DNA of 64,000 nucleotides from Tanytarsus gracilentus. Its lineage: Eukaryota; Arthropoda; Insecta; Diptera; Chironomidae. The stretch is taken from assembly GCA_038502055.1 (NCBI GenBank), contig JAXRKN010000040.1:1984001-2048000 (forward strand). Direction: 5' to 3'. Position numbers and translations under genes: made by a program. Positions 1 through 11,700 of the stretch are shown here, piece by piece; positions within the stretch are counted from its first letter, which is position 1; the number at the start of each line of letters is the position of its first letter. Below the pieces are notes generated by a model that was not told the DNA's origin, made no database searches, and saw only the letters and a list, made by a program, of their open reading frames with translations.

Positions 1-514
1 AAGTTGAATATATTTTTTTTAATTTGTCCAAAGATATTTAAAGCTTTCTCCTTGAACAATTTCTTAAGTATAAACAAGACATAATTTCGCATCAATGAAA
101 AAAATCTCGGAATTTTTTTATTTCTTCCAGCCAACATTAAAATATGAATATCTGGTTTCCATTCCCAAGATTTTTATAAGAACAAAGTTCCATACTCAAA
201 GTCTTGTCTCAACTTTTTGCTGTTGCTTGCGATTTTCTTCAAACTTTTTAACCGAATAAAGAAGAAAAACGTGTAAATGTTTTAAAGTATCATATCTCTG
301 CACAGCAGCCAAAAACAAGTTTGTTTTTAACCAAGTTAAGTGAAAATATGGGGTGTTTTTGGTGGATTATAAAATACATAACCAGTAACACCCTCTGTTG
401 AAGATGACTTAGAGAAGAGTTTTCAAAAGCCACAAAAAAGTCAAATTTTTTCATTCCTTGAATGCTGAAAAAAAATTCAAACATCTTTTTTTGCAAACAT
501 ATTTTAATCACATC
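1..514. other. AT-rich flank, no gene seen
   Basis: No exon with coding character and flanking splice signals could be supported on either strand. The right edge is 3' flank of the minus-strand GPCR gene. Confidence 0.5.
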
Positions 515-520
515 TTTATT
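515..520 (-). terminator. Polyadenylation signal of the GPCR gene
   Basis: AATAAA on the minus strand (TTTATT on plus), about 70 bp past the stop codon at 589. Position and sequence fit a normal 3' end, but AATAAA is common by chance in DNA this AT-rich. Confidence 0.55.
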
Positions 521-588
521 ATCTAACTTAGAACTTTTTGAATAAAATTTCTCTACTTCAATTTCATTTTCTAAAAATTATTTAGATT

Positions 589-2471
589 TCAATTAACAGC
601 TGTTTGTTCAATAATTGTTACAGCCGTATTTTTGACTTCATGCGTTTTATACTTTGAGAAGTTTCTTGTAAACGAAGGATTATGCTCGACGGGATATGAC
701 TTACAGCACAGGTAATTATGGAAATGTTGTCGAAAGAGACTCGATACGAAGTAAAGAGCAAGTGGATTAAGTATTGAATTCAGGAACCTGTAATGAAAAA
801 TAACGATTTTATTATAGCGCACTAAAAATAGAATAAGCGGATCATTAATTAATTAAATAAAATTTTTTTCGATACAAAATAATTAGCATATAAAATTTAT
901 TAATTATGAAGATTATATATAAATTTTTTTATTTCAAATATTTTAGGTCTGGTCTTAAAATAGATGAAACCAATTATTTTTTAACAAAACTTTTTATGTT
1001 GAACCCAAAAAAATTCATTTTGAATTTCTCAATAAGCACGTCCGCAAAATTAAACTTAATTACGAATTTATTTTGTTCCTCGATAGTATTTTAAAATTAC
1101 AAAAAACACTCACGATAGACAAAATCCAACTATTCTGACAATGTGCCAAGTCATGTCGTATTTTTCCTCCGCATCCGAGGATAGTTGAAACCATAATTGA
1201 AAAATCCAGTGGGGAAGAAAGCAAATGATAAAAACTAGAGGAGGAAAAAAATTATTCCCAAATTGATAACAAATAAATTTTAAGGATGTACCAAGAATAA
1301 AAACGATCACCATTCGAGCAACGTGTCGACTATAAAGAAAGTTGTTGTAAATTTCTTTGTGCAAAAAAAATGTGATTAAAAGTTACCGTCTACTTTGTGC
1401 TTGTGGATTATTTTTTCCTGCTATGGCGATTACTTCTCGTGCAGAACTTTGAAGTTTTCTCGCCATCAGTGTATAAAGGATGGCGATGATTGAGAGCGGA
1501 AGAAAATAGTAAATTGTCGCTTTTATTACTGTAATGTACCTGTGGATACCAAGAGAAAATATTGCATAAACTAAATCCCATTAAAGCTCATCCACAATTT
1601 TTTTATTACATGCTATAAGTTTTTCCGAAGCTTCCGAAAGGTGAGCAATAACGGGTGATGCCATTGTCAACGACTTTTGACACAATTACAGCGGGCAGTC
1701 CGAAGAGAATTGCAAAGATCCAAATAACGGCAATTATGATGACAACCATTTTAGATCGAATACGTAATTTTTTCAGCGGATTGACAATTGCCATGTAGCG
1801 ATCAAAAGCTAAAGCCACCAAAGTAAATATTGAAACTCCAATGCTGATGTCCTTTGCAAATTCACCAGCACGGCAAATCAGCTCACCCGTAAACCCTATC
1901 CAAGGCCACGTGTCGTAGACGAAAATTAAACCAGCGGATGGGACAGTTATTAAAATTACGAGAAGGTCTCCGAATGCAAGCGAAAAAATGTAGCTATGAA
2001 TTACAAGAAGAATTTCTAAGGGTTTTGGTCTAAGTTGTTTATTTAATCATTAATTTTTGCGAAAACCGTTAAATTCCATTGAATATGAAATTCGAGGACA
2101 TTAAACGTGAATTGGATCGTAAGTTCTATGGCTTTGCTTTTAATATTCTAGGATTTTTTATTGAAAAGAGGCGCCAATGTCATAACAGCGCGGTACATAA
2201 TGATTAATGACTAAGAATGGACAAAAAATTGCGACGCTAAAAAATTTGAATTTAAATTGCATTTTTTTCTTGGTATTTTTTTTAATTTAAAAAAATCCAA
2301 TTTACCGAATTTTATTCATTCAATAAAATTTTTCGACTGATTCAAGATGATATTGCAAATTTTTCTATCCTTAAACACTCTAAACTTCCGCAATTCAAAA
2401 TATAATTTTTTTTTTTTTTTTTAAAAAAAAAAGGGGGGAAAGGAAAAAGGGGGGGGGGGCGGGGGAGCGTC

Positions 2472-2505
<34 letters not shown>

Positions 2506-3946
2506 CATTTATAAAGTTTTTCATCTTTCGATATTTACTTTTTTTTTTTTTTTGTTCCATTATGTTTACTGCATTTTTAGAAAAAATCACGGACACAGCG
2601 AACAAAAAAGGAGCTCAATTATTACAAACTTTTCTACACTCTTAAACGTTAACATTGCTATTTAATGTTTGAAGATAGGCTCAACTTTTAATTAAAACTC
2701 ATCATGACCTTTTTTGGTGCTTTAATTAAAGCGAGTTGTCTGCTAATAAATATTTAAGAGATAAATTAATTTTTATTTCAATTGCGATTCTTCTCCGTCT
2801 AAGAATTACTGATTTCATCACGCATGCACTTGTGGCATCAAAAACAAAAATTACATATTATGATCGTGAGTATGTCTGGAAAATCATCACATAATAAACC
2901 TTAATAAGATTTTTCATTCAAATGGTCTCTAATCCAATTATTCATCATACTCTGATTTATTTAGATCACGAACTCTGCTTTAATAATATTTAATTATCAC
3001 CTTCGTCTGATGCTTAATGAAGAAATAATTTCAATCACGATCTTAGATGTTTTTCAGAATTAGAAATAAATTTTTTGTCAGAAGAAGATTTATAAATAAA
3101 AATCAAGGAAATAATCAATACCGCAAAAATTGTTGTTGATTTTGAAAAATTCTCATTAACTCATTTCATTGAATCCAATGTTTACAAATCATTTGAAAAG
3201 ATTTATTGACACAATATTTTTTGCAAGATCTTTCAAGGAAGTTAAAGAAGCTCTTGTAAAATCGTAGAAATATGAAGAGATAAAAAATAAATGTTTGAGC
3301 TTTAAGGATTTTTAATATCAACTTGACTCTGGAGTGCAAAAAAGATGAGGTTTTTTCTTTACATTGTGGTTGCTAATAAACTTAAGAAATATGAAGCTTT
3401 GTAAGGAAAAATACAGTCAATGAGAGGCTTAATAAGGGTTCATAAAAAAATTTATGACTTAATTCAGAAGGACCAGTGATAGCAAAAAAATTGTCTTTCA
3501 TAATTTGTGGGAAAATTGTTTAAAAAAAATGTGAAAAATTTTGAGAATTTTTTTAAAATGAGAAATTTGCATTAAAATTTTTTATCAAATTTTATTATCT
3601 AGGATTTTTACAAGATTTTCTTATTTAACTCGATTAAAAATTTTTTTAAATCCATTTTAAAGCTTTAAAAGAACGTTAAGCTATAAAAAAACGATGTGAC
3701 GCCAATTCTTTTTTGCATAACATGTAATTTCACATCATTCGTTTTCTCTTGATTAAAAACCTACGTGTTTGGAACATTTCTCATGGAAGGATGTCTCATA
3801 AAAATTACACAGATCGTCCAATTTCCTACAATTCCAAACACAAAAATTATTGAGAACAGCACTGGCACTACATAGGTCTCTAAGCGTTTATCATATGGAA
3901 CGTAATCACTTCCATTAGTATATTCGGTAAAATTAAAGTCATCCAT
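589..3946 (-). CDS. CCHamide-type (bombesin-like) neuropeptide receptor, class A GPCR
   Basis: Plasma-membrane receptor predicted to bind a CCHamide peptide and signal through a G protein. Five exons join in frame to 377 aa: 3946-3765, 1993-1610, 1539-1387, 1329-1114 and 787-589, each with GT-AG borders. Seen in the protein: glycosylation sites NFT and NGS before TM1; GNWTI in TM1; SLAFGDLL in TM2; WPW and a Cys near residue 101 before TM3; FDRYMAIVNP (DRY at about 125-127); RYCSPF in loop 2; CFLPHWIF in TM6; SILNPLALYF in TM7, followed by a CC pair that could be palmitoylated. The stretch WHIVRIVGFCLSF and the downstream VSSLFRQHF match my memory of Drosophila CCHa1-R/CCHa2-R. Which of the two it is cannot be decided here. 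Intron 1 is long (1771 bp) and holds a homopolymer block. A related bombesin-type receptor is the main alternative. Confidence 0.82.
2406..2554. repeat. Homopolymer block (T, A, G, A, T runs)
   Basis: Inside GPCR intron 1 there are successive long runs of T, A, G with a few C, then A, and further on another T run. Such pure runs occur nowhere else in the window. Likely low-quality or artefactual sequence, and of no coding value. Confidence 0.7.
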
Positions 3947-6173
3947 TTTTCTAAATTTCTTATCACCAAAATTATTTTTAAATCCTCAAGACATTTTTTA
4001 ACACTTTATCCTATTTACTGAGCTTTTCGTCCTTTATCGCTTGAAATCCTGTTAGAAACTGAAAGCTTCCTGGTGAACAGTGGTAGAATTTATACACATC
4101 ATTATCATTTTCTCTTCGATGAAGACGATTTGAGAGGAAAAAGAGAGAAAGCTGCTGTAAAGGATATTTGCGAGAGAGCGAGAAAGAGAGGCAGAAAAAA
4201 TTCATTGCTTTATCAACCAAGAAAAAAGCAAACATTTTCAAAATAGATATTTGCATATAATTTTCGCTCATTATTTTATGTCCTTTGTTCGAGTGGTTTT
4301 TATGAAACATAATCTCGATAATTTGCAGGACAATGCAAATATTGAGCTTTCAAGCATTCCACGTGGCATCTCTTGAAGGAATTTGTCAATAAAGTTTTTT
4401 ACGATTCTTTTTTTATTCCCCAAATTTTTGCTTTGCATTTTGAGGCCTTTTTATGTCGTCATTTAGAAAATTGTTATAACCTCAAGAGGTTTTTTGGGAT
4501 AAATTTTTGAAGATGTTACTTCCTTAGAGAACATTTTTATATTAGGACTAATTTTCTTATAATATTGACATTTTTGTTAATTAAATTAAATAAGTAAATT
4601 GTCACTTGAAATACTTAAGTAAAGTTTTGTAATTAATTTAATTATTGTAACTTTTATTCTTGTTCCACACATTTTCATAGCTTCGACACATCGTTTATTC
4701 CATTGTCAATTACTCATAAATGCAATTAAATTGTCTTTCATGCTATGAAGTCATTCGAATGTTATCAGCATCTTTACATTCACGCAACTGAGAAGTGAAA
4801 TTAACCCCAAAGGAATTTTGAATATGTTCTTGCTAAAAGCTTAATAAAGCTCTGAATTTCAAAGAAATTTATTTCGAATTACGAATTTATTAAATAGGCG
4901 TTAAGTGAATATTTACTTTTAGTCTTGGCTCGATTGTATTTACAAACCACGATGTAAATCCAATCCTAAGCCTTATCAAATAAAACGCAATCACTTAGCA
5001 AACTCAATTTCCCAATTCGAGTGATTTCTTCTTCTTCTTCTGTTTTTTATTAATGCAAAGATATGAAAGTATCGAGTATCTAAAGTGCTCATTAGAGACC
5101 AAATGTGTCGTATCTCCATGCTTATAAGCATGACATACTCACTCTCATGCTGAAGAGGTCAAGACTCTTCTTATTATTACTTTTTCACTGTCATCATACG
5201 ATTTTGTAAACGATAAATCTTTGTGCGAGCTTAGAATGAAACTGATACCACTCTGATATCACGTAAAATAAAGTACACTTATGATACAACTTATTAAAAA
5301 GTTTTAAATTAAAAAATATGTAATCTTCTGAAGAGAACTGAGCAAATATTTTTATGTTTAGTTTGAGCATGCATGAGTGAAATGTGAAATTCTTTGAAAT
5401 TCGTCCAAATGAATTTAGAGTAAAAGATTTCTTGGCAGGGATATGAAGTGGAAAATTATTGAAATAAATCTAAATTTTTTGGACACATTTTTCGATTTCT
5501 TTATTGAATTTCCTTTTAAAAAAAATACTTTTGGTTGCATAACCTTCAAGGGGCAAAATTTAAAAATTATTTTAATCAGATTCAACAATTTTTACAAATC
5601 GTCCTTTCAATGTTGAGCAGGATTAAATTAAATTAAAAATAGCTATCCAAATTTAATTGAGACAGTAATGAAATCTATATAATGAATTCTCAGTTTCTTA
5701 TTTTGCTTACGTAAAACAACACGCCTTGTACCGAGCCTAACGGGTATCCTTAGAGATGCTTATAAATTATTATTTACGGGAAAGTGTATAAACAATATGC
5801 AATCAAGCGATTAAGTTACAATTCTTCATAACTCATACATACTCTCTCGTTCGTTTATCATATTTTAAAAGAGAGCATAAAGAAAATTTCTTCTCTCAAT
5901 CATCAATATTTAAAATATATTCGAAAGAGACACAATTATTATTTTTAGTTGAGATTTTTCTACCGCTCAAATCAGTTGATTTAAATATTTCGTGTTCATT
6001 ATCGACCTAATTAAAAATTTACTTGTGGAATTATTGAAAATTTGCATTTTTTACTAAATTAATTGTTAATTAAAAAAATTATTGAAAACATAAAAATAAA
6101 ATGTGTCAAAATTATTATCAGTGAAAAGATCACATTTTAAGAAATATTTCTAACTGAGATAAGCATATTAGTC
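3947..6173. other. Divergent intergenic region between the GPCR and ABCG genes
   Basis: The two genes point away from each other, so this 2.2 kb must hold both promoters. A GAGA-like purine stretch (about 4130-4200) lies near the GPCR start. No further coding exon or RNA gene could be recognised. Confidence 0.5.
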
Positions 6174-8413
6174 ATGTTTACATGCGATGGTAGTGAAGTT
6201 TTGGACTTTAAAATAAACTATAAGATTACGAAAAGAAAAAGAGTCGGACTTTTTCGGTTATCAACAATAAATGACGAGACTGTCATTCTTAATGATGGTA
6301 ATTTATAAAGATTATTTTACAGCTACCTGTTGCTCTCATGATTTCACGCTTCCTTTTCAGTTAAAGGTAGAATTGAGTCTGGCACGCTTACAGCAATTTT
6401 GGGAGCAAGGTAAAATAAATCAAACTTTTTTCTTATCAACTCGTTATTAAATATTTCTCAATGGATCACTTACAACAAAGTGGTTCAGGAAAGACGAGTC
6501 TGTTGGCGGCATTATCAATGCGTCTTCGTGACGAATTATCAGGCGAGATACGTTTTAATGGCGAGGTCATGAGTCGAGAGAGAATGACAAGAATTTCGGG
6601 ATTCGCCGCACAAAGTGACGTTTCACTTGAAGGAATCACCGTTAGCGAGCATTTGTACTTTATGGTATGTGAAGAATGAAACTTTTATTGCAGCACACGC
6701 TGATGTCCCACATTTTAGATTGAATTAAAACTTCCCTACATTGCTCCATTTGAAAAGCAACATCTTATTTATAGTTCGTTAAATAAGTTTGGACTCGATG
6801 CGAATACAAAGTTAAAGTATTTGTCGGGTGGTGAAAAAAAGAAGTTGAGTCTCGCTACGGAGGTAATTTAATATCGAGTGAAATCATTGTCATAAGAACT
6901 TTTCTCTCTTTTTAGCTCCTTACACGACCACATTTACTTTTTTGCGATGAAATTTCAACTGGTTTGGATAGCTTTAATGCATATTCAGTGATTAGTACCC
7001 TTAAAGAGCTCGCAGGCTATACGAATGAACGAAAGCTCTTTCAGAAACCACTCGAGTCGAGAATAGTTGTCGTAAGCATTCATCAGCCGTCATCGGATGT
7101 TTTTCATCTCTTCACAAATATCATTTTGATGAATGCTGGCAGAATTATTTTCCATGGAACGACTCAAGAGGCGGAAAAACTCTTTACAAGCATGTCCATG
7201 CCGTGTCCACCATGCTACAATCCAGCAGAATTTTATATCAATATAATTTCCGACACAAAAAAATCAACGGAAATCATTAAATTTATTTCTTCAAATGAAA
7301 AGGTTGAACATTATGATGAAACTCAAACATCATGCTCGTCGTCCTTAAAAAGTTATGAGAACGGAAACGAAAGTCAAAGACAGCTTCCATGGCTACGTCA
7401 ATGCCGTATTATTTCTCATAGAGCAATCTTAAACTTTCTTCGTGCTCCAAATCATTATTTAATTGAGCTCCTCATTTTAATTGTAATGATGCTTGACGTT
7501 CTGATTAAATTTTCCTTCGAGCTTTAATTTTACCCTTTTTTATTTTTAGATTTTATCTACCATAATTATGTTAGTCTATCTGAGAATCTCTTTTGAATCT
7601 AATACATCCGTTCAAGACATAAATGGCTTCCTCCTGATGATGGCATGTGAAATACTCTTTACTTTTGTGTATGCAGGTAAAAAATGACTCTTAAATTAGA
7701 AACAACCCACAATTAATTTACGAGAGTTTTTCAGTATTCACCCTCATTTATATTGAACTCCCATTATTGCGGAAGGAAACTGGAAATAGACTGTACACAT
7801 TGTCGGCATATTATGTGTCACTTGTGGTGATGATGGTAATTTTAATTTAATTACTATAGTAATGAAAAAGTTTGTAATTTCTAAATTCTTTCAGATACCT
7901 AAAGTTGTCTTCGAGACGTTGATATACACCGCAATTATCTATTTTTCGACAGATGTGGGTCGCGAATTTTCCACTTTTCTAAACATTAGCTTTGCCATCA
8001 TGCTTTCAGGTCTCTGTGCAATGGCTTATGGATTTTTTCTTTCGGGCATTTTCGAGTCATTTTTTGTTGGAACGGAATTATCAGGAATCCTCGATTTAGT
8101 GCTAATGCTCGCATCTGGAATGTACATAAATGTCGATCACGTCAAATGGCTCAAATACATATCCTTTTTTTACTACGCAAATGAGACGGTTGCAATAAAT
8201 TTCTGGAGTAAAGTGGATGAGATAAAATGTGACCACGATTCAGCGTCAATTTGCTTACGAAATGGCACTCAAGTATTGGAACATTTCGGTTATAACACGA
8301 CCGTTACCGACATCTATAAGGACTATATTTATCAGTTTATCCTCACAGTAGTTCTACATATTTTTGCGTTTATTGGAATTAAGAGAAATGTGCAAAAAAC
8401 TGGCTTTTATTAA
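6174..8413 (+). CDS. ABCG-family (White-like) half ABC transporter
   Basis: ATP-binding membrane transporter with nucleotide-binding domain first, which must dimerise to work. Substrate unknown; family members move pigment precursors, lipids or ecdysteroids. Eight exons join in frame to 604 aa: 6174-6297, 6361-6409, 6481-6664, 6719-6862, 6916-7482, 7550-7676, 7735-7835 and 7895-8413. Walker A is GASGSGKTS (about residues 55-63) and is split by an intron. The signature is YLSGGEKKKLSLA, Walker B LLFCDEISTGLDS, and the switch histidine lies in SIHQPSSDV. The C-terminal half (from about 340) carries hydrophobic segments and a late extracellular loop with Cys residues and glycosylation sites NGT and NTT, as usual in ABCG. 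The start is the first in-frame ATG ahead of exon 2; a longer N-terminus from an unseen exon is possible. Walker B deviates from the usual CDEPTSGLDS. Confidence 0.85.
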
Positions 8414-8436
8414 CAGAAAATAATTTAATAACAGGA

Positions 8437-8442
8437 AATAAA
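8437..8442 (+). terminator. Polyadenylation signal of the ABCG gene
   Basis: AATAAA 24 bp after the stop codon. The oppositely oriented signal of the neighbouring gene lies 10 bp further on, so the two 3' UTRs probably overlap. Confidence 0.6.
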
Positions 8443-8451
8443 TTTTCTCAC

Positions 8452-8457
8452 TTTATT
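8452..8457 (-). terminator. Polyadenylation signal of the minus-strand FN3/Ig gene
   Basis: TTTATT on plus (AATAAA on minus), about 270 bp past the stop at 8724. Convergent with the ABCG gene. Confidence 0.45.
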
Positions 8458-8723
8458 TTCATAAATCGTGAAGAAAAAGAAAATTTTATGTTTTGTTTAA
8501 AAGCGTTCAACAAATGTTTTTTAAAGTATATTTTTTACAAGAGATTTTCTCTCTCGAGTTCAAGTGCAGAGAAAATTTTCATGAGAGCAAGAAAGAGAGG
8601 AAGAGAAAAAAGAGAGGGAGAGAGAGCATTATAACAGCAATGCGAGAGAAAATTCTAACAGTGATTGTCAAACTTTATGCGTCATACAACATGTTCGCGC
8701 TAAAAGAAAATTTTCAATGCCAT

Positions 8724-11700
8724 TTATTTTTCTTTTTTCGCTTCCTCTTTTGGCTTACGTTTAATCAAATTTGGAAATTTTTCAGCAATTTGTCGATAAA
8801 TTAAGAGTATCAATATTGGTAGGGCGAGAAGTGCACTTTTGAATAAGTAAACGTATGTTGCAAAAATTAAAATCGACACATCCGTTGCATAAGTCATAGA
8901 TGATTTTACTTTAACATCGACAATCTCTTGGAGTTCACTCGGTGTTATAGCGCGTGATGAAATTGGCGATTGAGAAGGCGTGACATCCTTCTTAAATGAC
9001 TTTATTTGTTGACTATTGCTCGATGAAGCATAACGATTGAAAATAACTTTTCGATTCATCGCAGATGGTGATTTTGATTCACTTCGATTTCTTGTGCGAG
9101 ATGCAGACTTTTCCTGTCTTGAAAGTAAATTTGCGTTACCAACTGGAGTTGCCATTGACATTGGTCTTGAAATTGAGGAAGACGTCAGATCTGGGCGCGC
9201 CATTGAGCTATCTCTAGAACGAGATTTTGATGCTTTTCTTTTTTGTTTTGGAATTGTTCCAGTCGCTGATTTTGACACGAGTCTCCCACGATTATCCTCT
9301 AATGTATTTTCACTGTTTTGCTCGAGCTGAGTTGTTTGTGGCGACTTATTGAGCTCTAATCGATTATAATTCGATGAAAAAGTTTTCATGGTGTCTTTTA
9401 AAGGTAAATTTGAAAAACTCTCTGAAACTTTTGGATTTGGCAAAATTTTGGTGGCATCAGAAGCTCTTCTGTCATTAATTGGAGGCGGTGAAAAAGTGCG
9501 TGATTTTGATACTTCTGACGCTCGTCTACTAAATGGCGATGTGCTTCTCTTTTGCTCCACATTTGGTGACAGTGGTCTTGTTAATGAAAGTAGAGGTGAT
9601 AGTTCAGCTGAAGACATCACTCCCGAGTCAACTTGACTTTCTTCAATTTCTAATTTCTTCAAAGCTTCTGGGTCCATATAAATTGGAACTTTTGGTTTCG
9701 GTACTGAAACGCTTTTAATAATGTCACCATAAAAATCAGCAACAACTTTGCTCTCTTCAATTGAACTCTGTCGTCGCTCAAGTAATTTTCGTTTTGTTTG
9801 TTCAGCTCGTCTGAGAAATTCGGGATCGATTTCTTCGAGGTCTGGTTCAGGTTCAATTATTTCAGGTGGGATTTTGGGCTCTTCAACTTTAATTTCAGGA
9901 ACATCTTTTTTGATAGAATTTTGAATTTCCTCGTTTATCTCTTTTTTAGGTGAAGACTGAATTATTTCAATTTTTGGCTGAATTATTATCGGAACATCGT
10001 CGATTTCTACGCTTTTGCGTTGAGTTCTATCTGACTTGGGTGAGGGTGATAATGATCTTCTTGCTAAAACATCCGGAACTGGTGAAAGTGGATTTGTTTT
10101 TCTTCCATCTGCACTTGCTGGTCTTTTTAAAATCGGTTTTGGCACAAAATTCGGATCAGGCAGTGGTGATTTATTTTTCGAAAGAACTTCCGCGGCTTCA
10201 TCTTTTTCGGGCTGTCGATATGGTGAGAGCATACGTGTGTGTGTATTATCTTTTTCAAGTGAACGTGAGCGTCGATTTGATTTGATTTCTCCTTCATATT
10301 CATCTGATGAAGCTGTGCTATCGCTGTAGTCGTCACTATATTTCTCATCAATTGGCGATGGCGTTCGTTCAGAGGCACTCAACATTTCGGGTGTGTAGAG
10401 TTCATTTTTAATTGTATTTCTATAAGTTCGTTCAAATTGCTCTAAATCTTCGTCTCGATTAATGTTTGGTCTTTTAGGAATTGTAATGTGCAAGTTAGGA
10501 CTGTCACCTGACAGTCGTCTCCTCAAGACACTCTTTTTTTCGTTTTCAGTTAATGAATTTATTCTTAATCGTGTCATGGCAGCTTCTTGTGGATCAGCAT
10601 GAATATTTAAACGTTTTGCTTCTTGATCAACACTAAAACTTCTTCGTCTAATTGCCTCCTGATCAACGCTCACGCTTCTCTTTCGTGCTTCCTCAGATTT
10701 TTCATATTCAACTGCTTTGTAAAATCTCGCCATTGCTCTTTCATAAAGAAGTTCTGTTGAACTCACAGCGGCTCTTAAAATTGAACCTTCCGGAATCATC
10801 GTGTTAAGTTCGGGTGCTGATTGTGATAATGGTTTTGGTGGCTCGAAAAAATCATCCAATTCAAATGAGTCGTTTTCTAAGAATTTAAAAAAATATTAAT
10901 TTCAAATGTTAAAATATAAATAATTAAAAAATTATTAGTCAAAAGTGCATCTAAAAAAATTAATAAAGTGCAACTTACTATCATTACTTTTGCCATCTTT
11001 GTTGGGATACAAAACCAACATAAACTCACTACTATTTTGCATACTACTTTGTGCATCATTTCCTCGCGAAAGATCTAAGTACGTGCGTTTACCAGAAAAT
11101 TTAAATTCATCACGTTTCGATGACTCTTCACTGTCTTTTGGCATATTTGCATAAATTGGCTCATTTTCTATATTCGATTTGTCTTCAAACTTTACATTAT
11201 TTTTGGTGTTTTTGAGTTGCCGAACTTGCTCTTCGAGGCTTGATTTTTCGTGGAGAGAACTTGAAGGAACTTCTCTAAAATTGTAGAAATCTGTCATTCC
11301 ATAGCTATCACGTTCTATGCTGTTGTCATCGAAAATTCCAGTGTTGAGTTTAATTTGTGGAATTGGCGATGGTTTTTTTTCTACAATATTTTCGGTGAGT
11401 TTCGATCGGCTTGGTGATTGGGAAGTTTGTCTCCTTTTTGGTGCCATTGGCATACTAGGCTCATCTTTAAATATTGGCAGTGTCCTACTTTTTGATGGAT
11501 CAGTTATGCCACGTTTAACATCCGGCACAAAGAGAGTGTCCGACTCGGCACTTGCGTCACTTACTCCATAAGGATTTTCAGCTTTAACTCGAAATTTATA
11601 TTCTGAACCGGTGATCAGGTCATTGAGAGTGACAGCAAGCGTTCGGCAAGTTGCAGCTTTCAGCCAAACACCCCAACCAATGCGATAATATTCTACAATG

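Noticed and set aside
9037..10329. Several plus-strand open frames opposite the FN3/Ig gene tail
   Set aside because: They are antisense shadows of a long real minus-strand exon with biased codons. No splice or start context.
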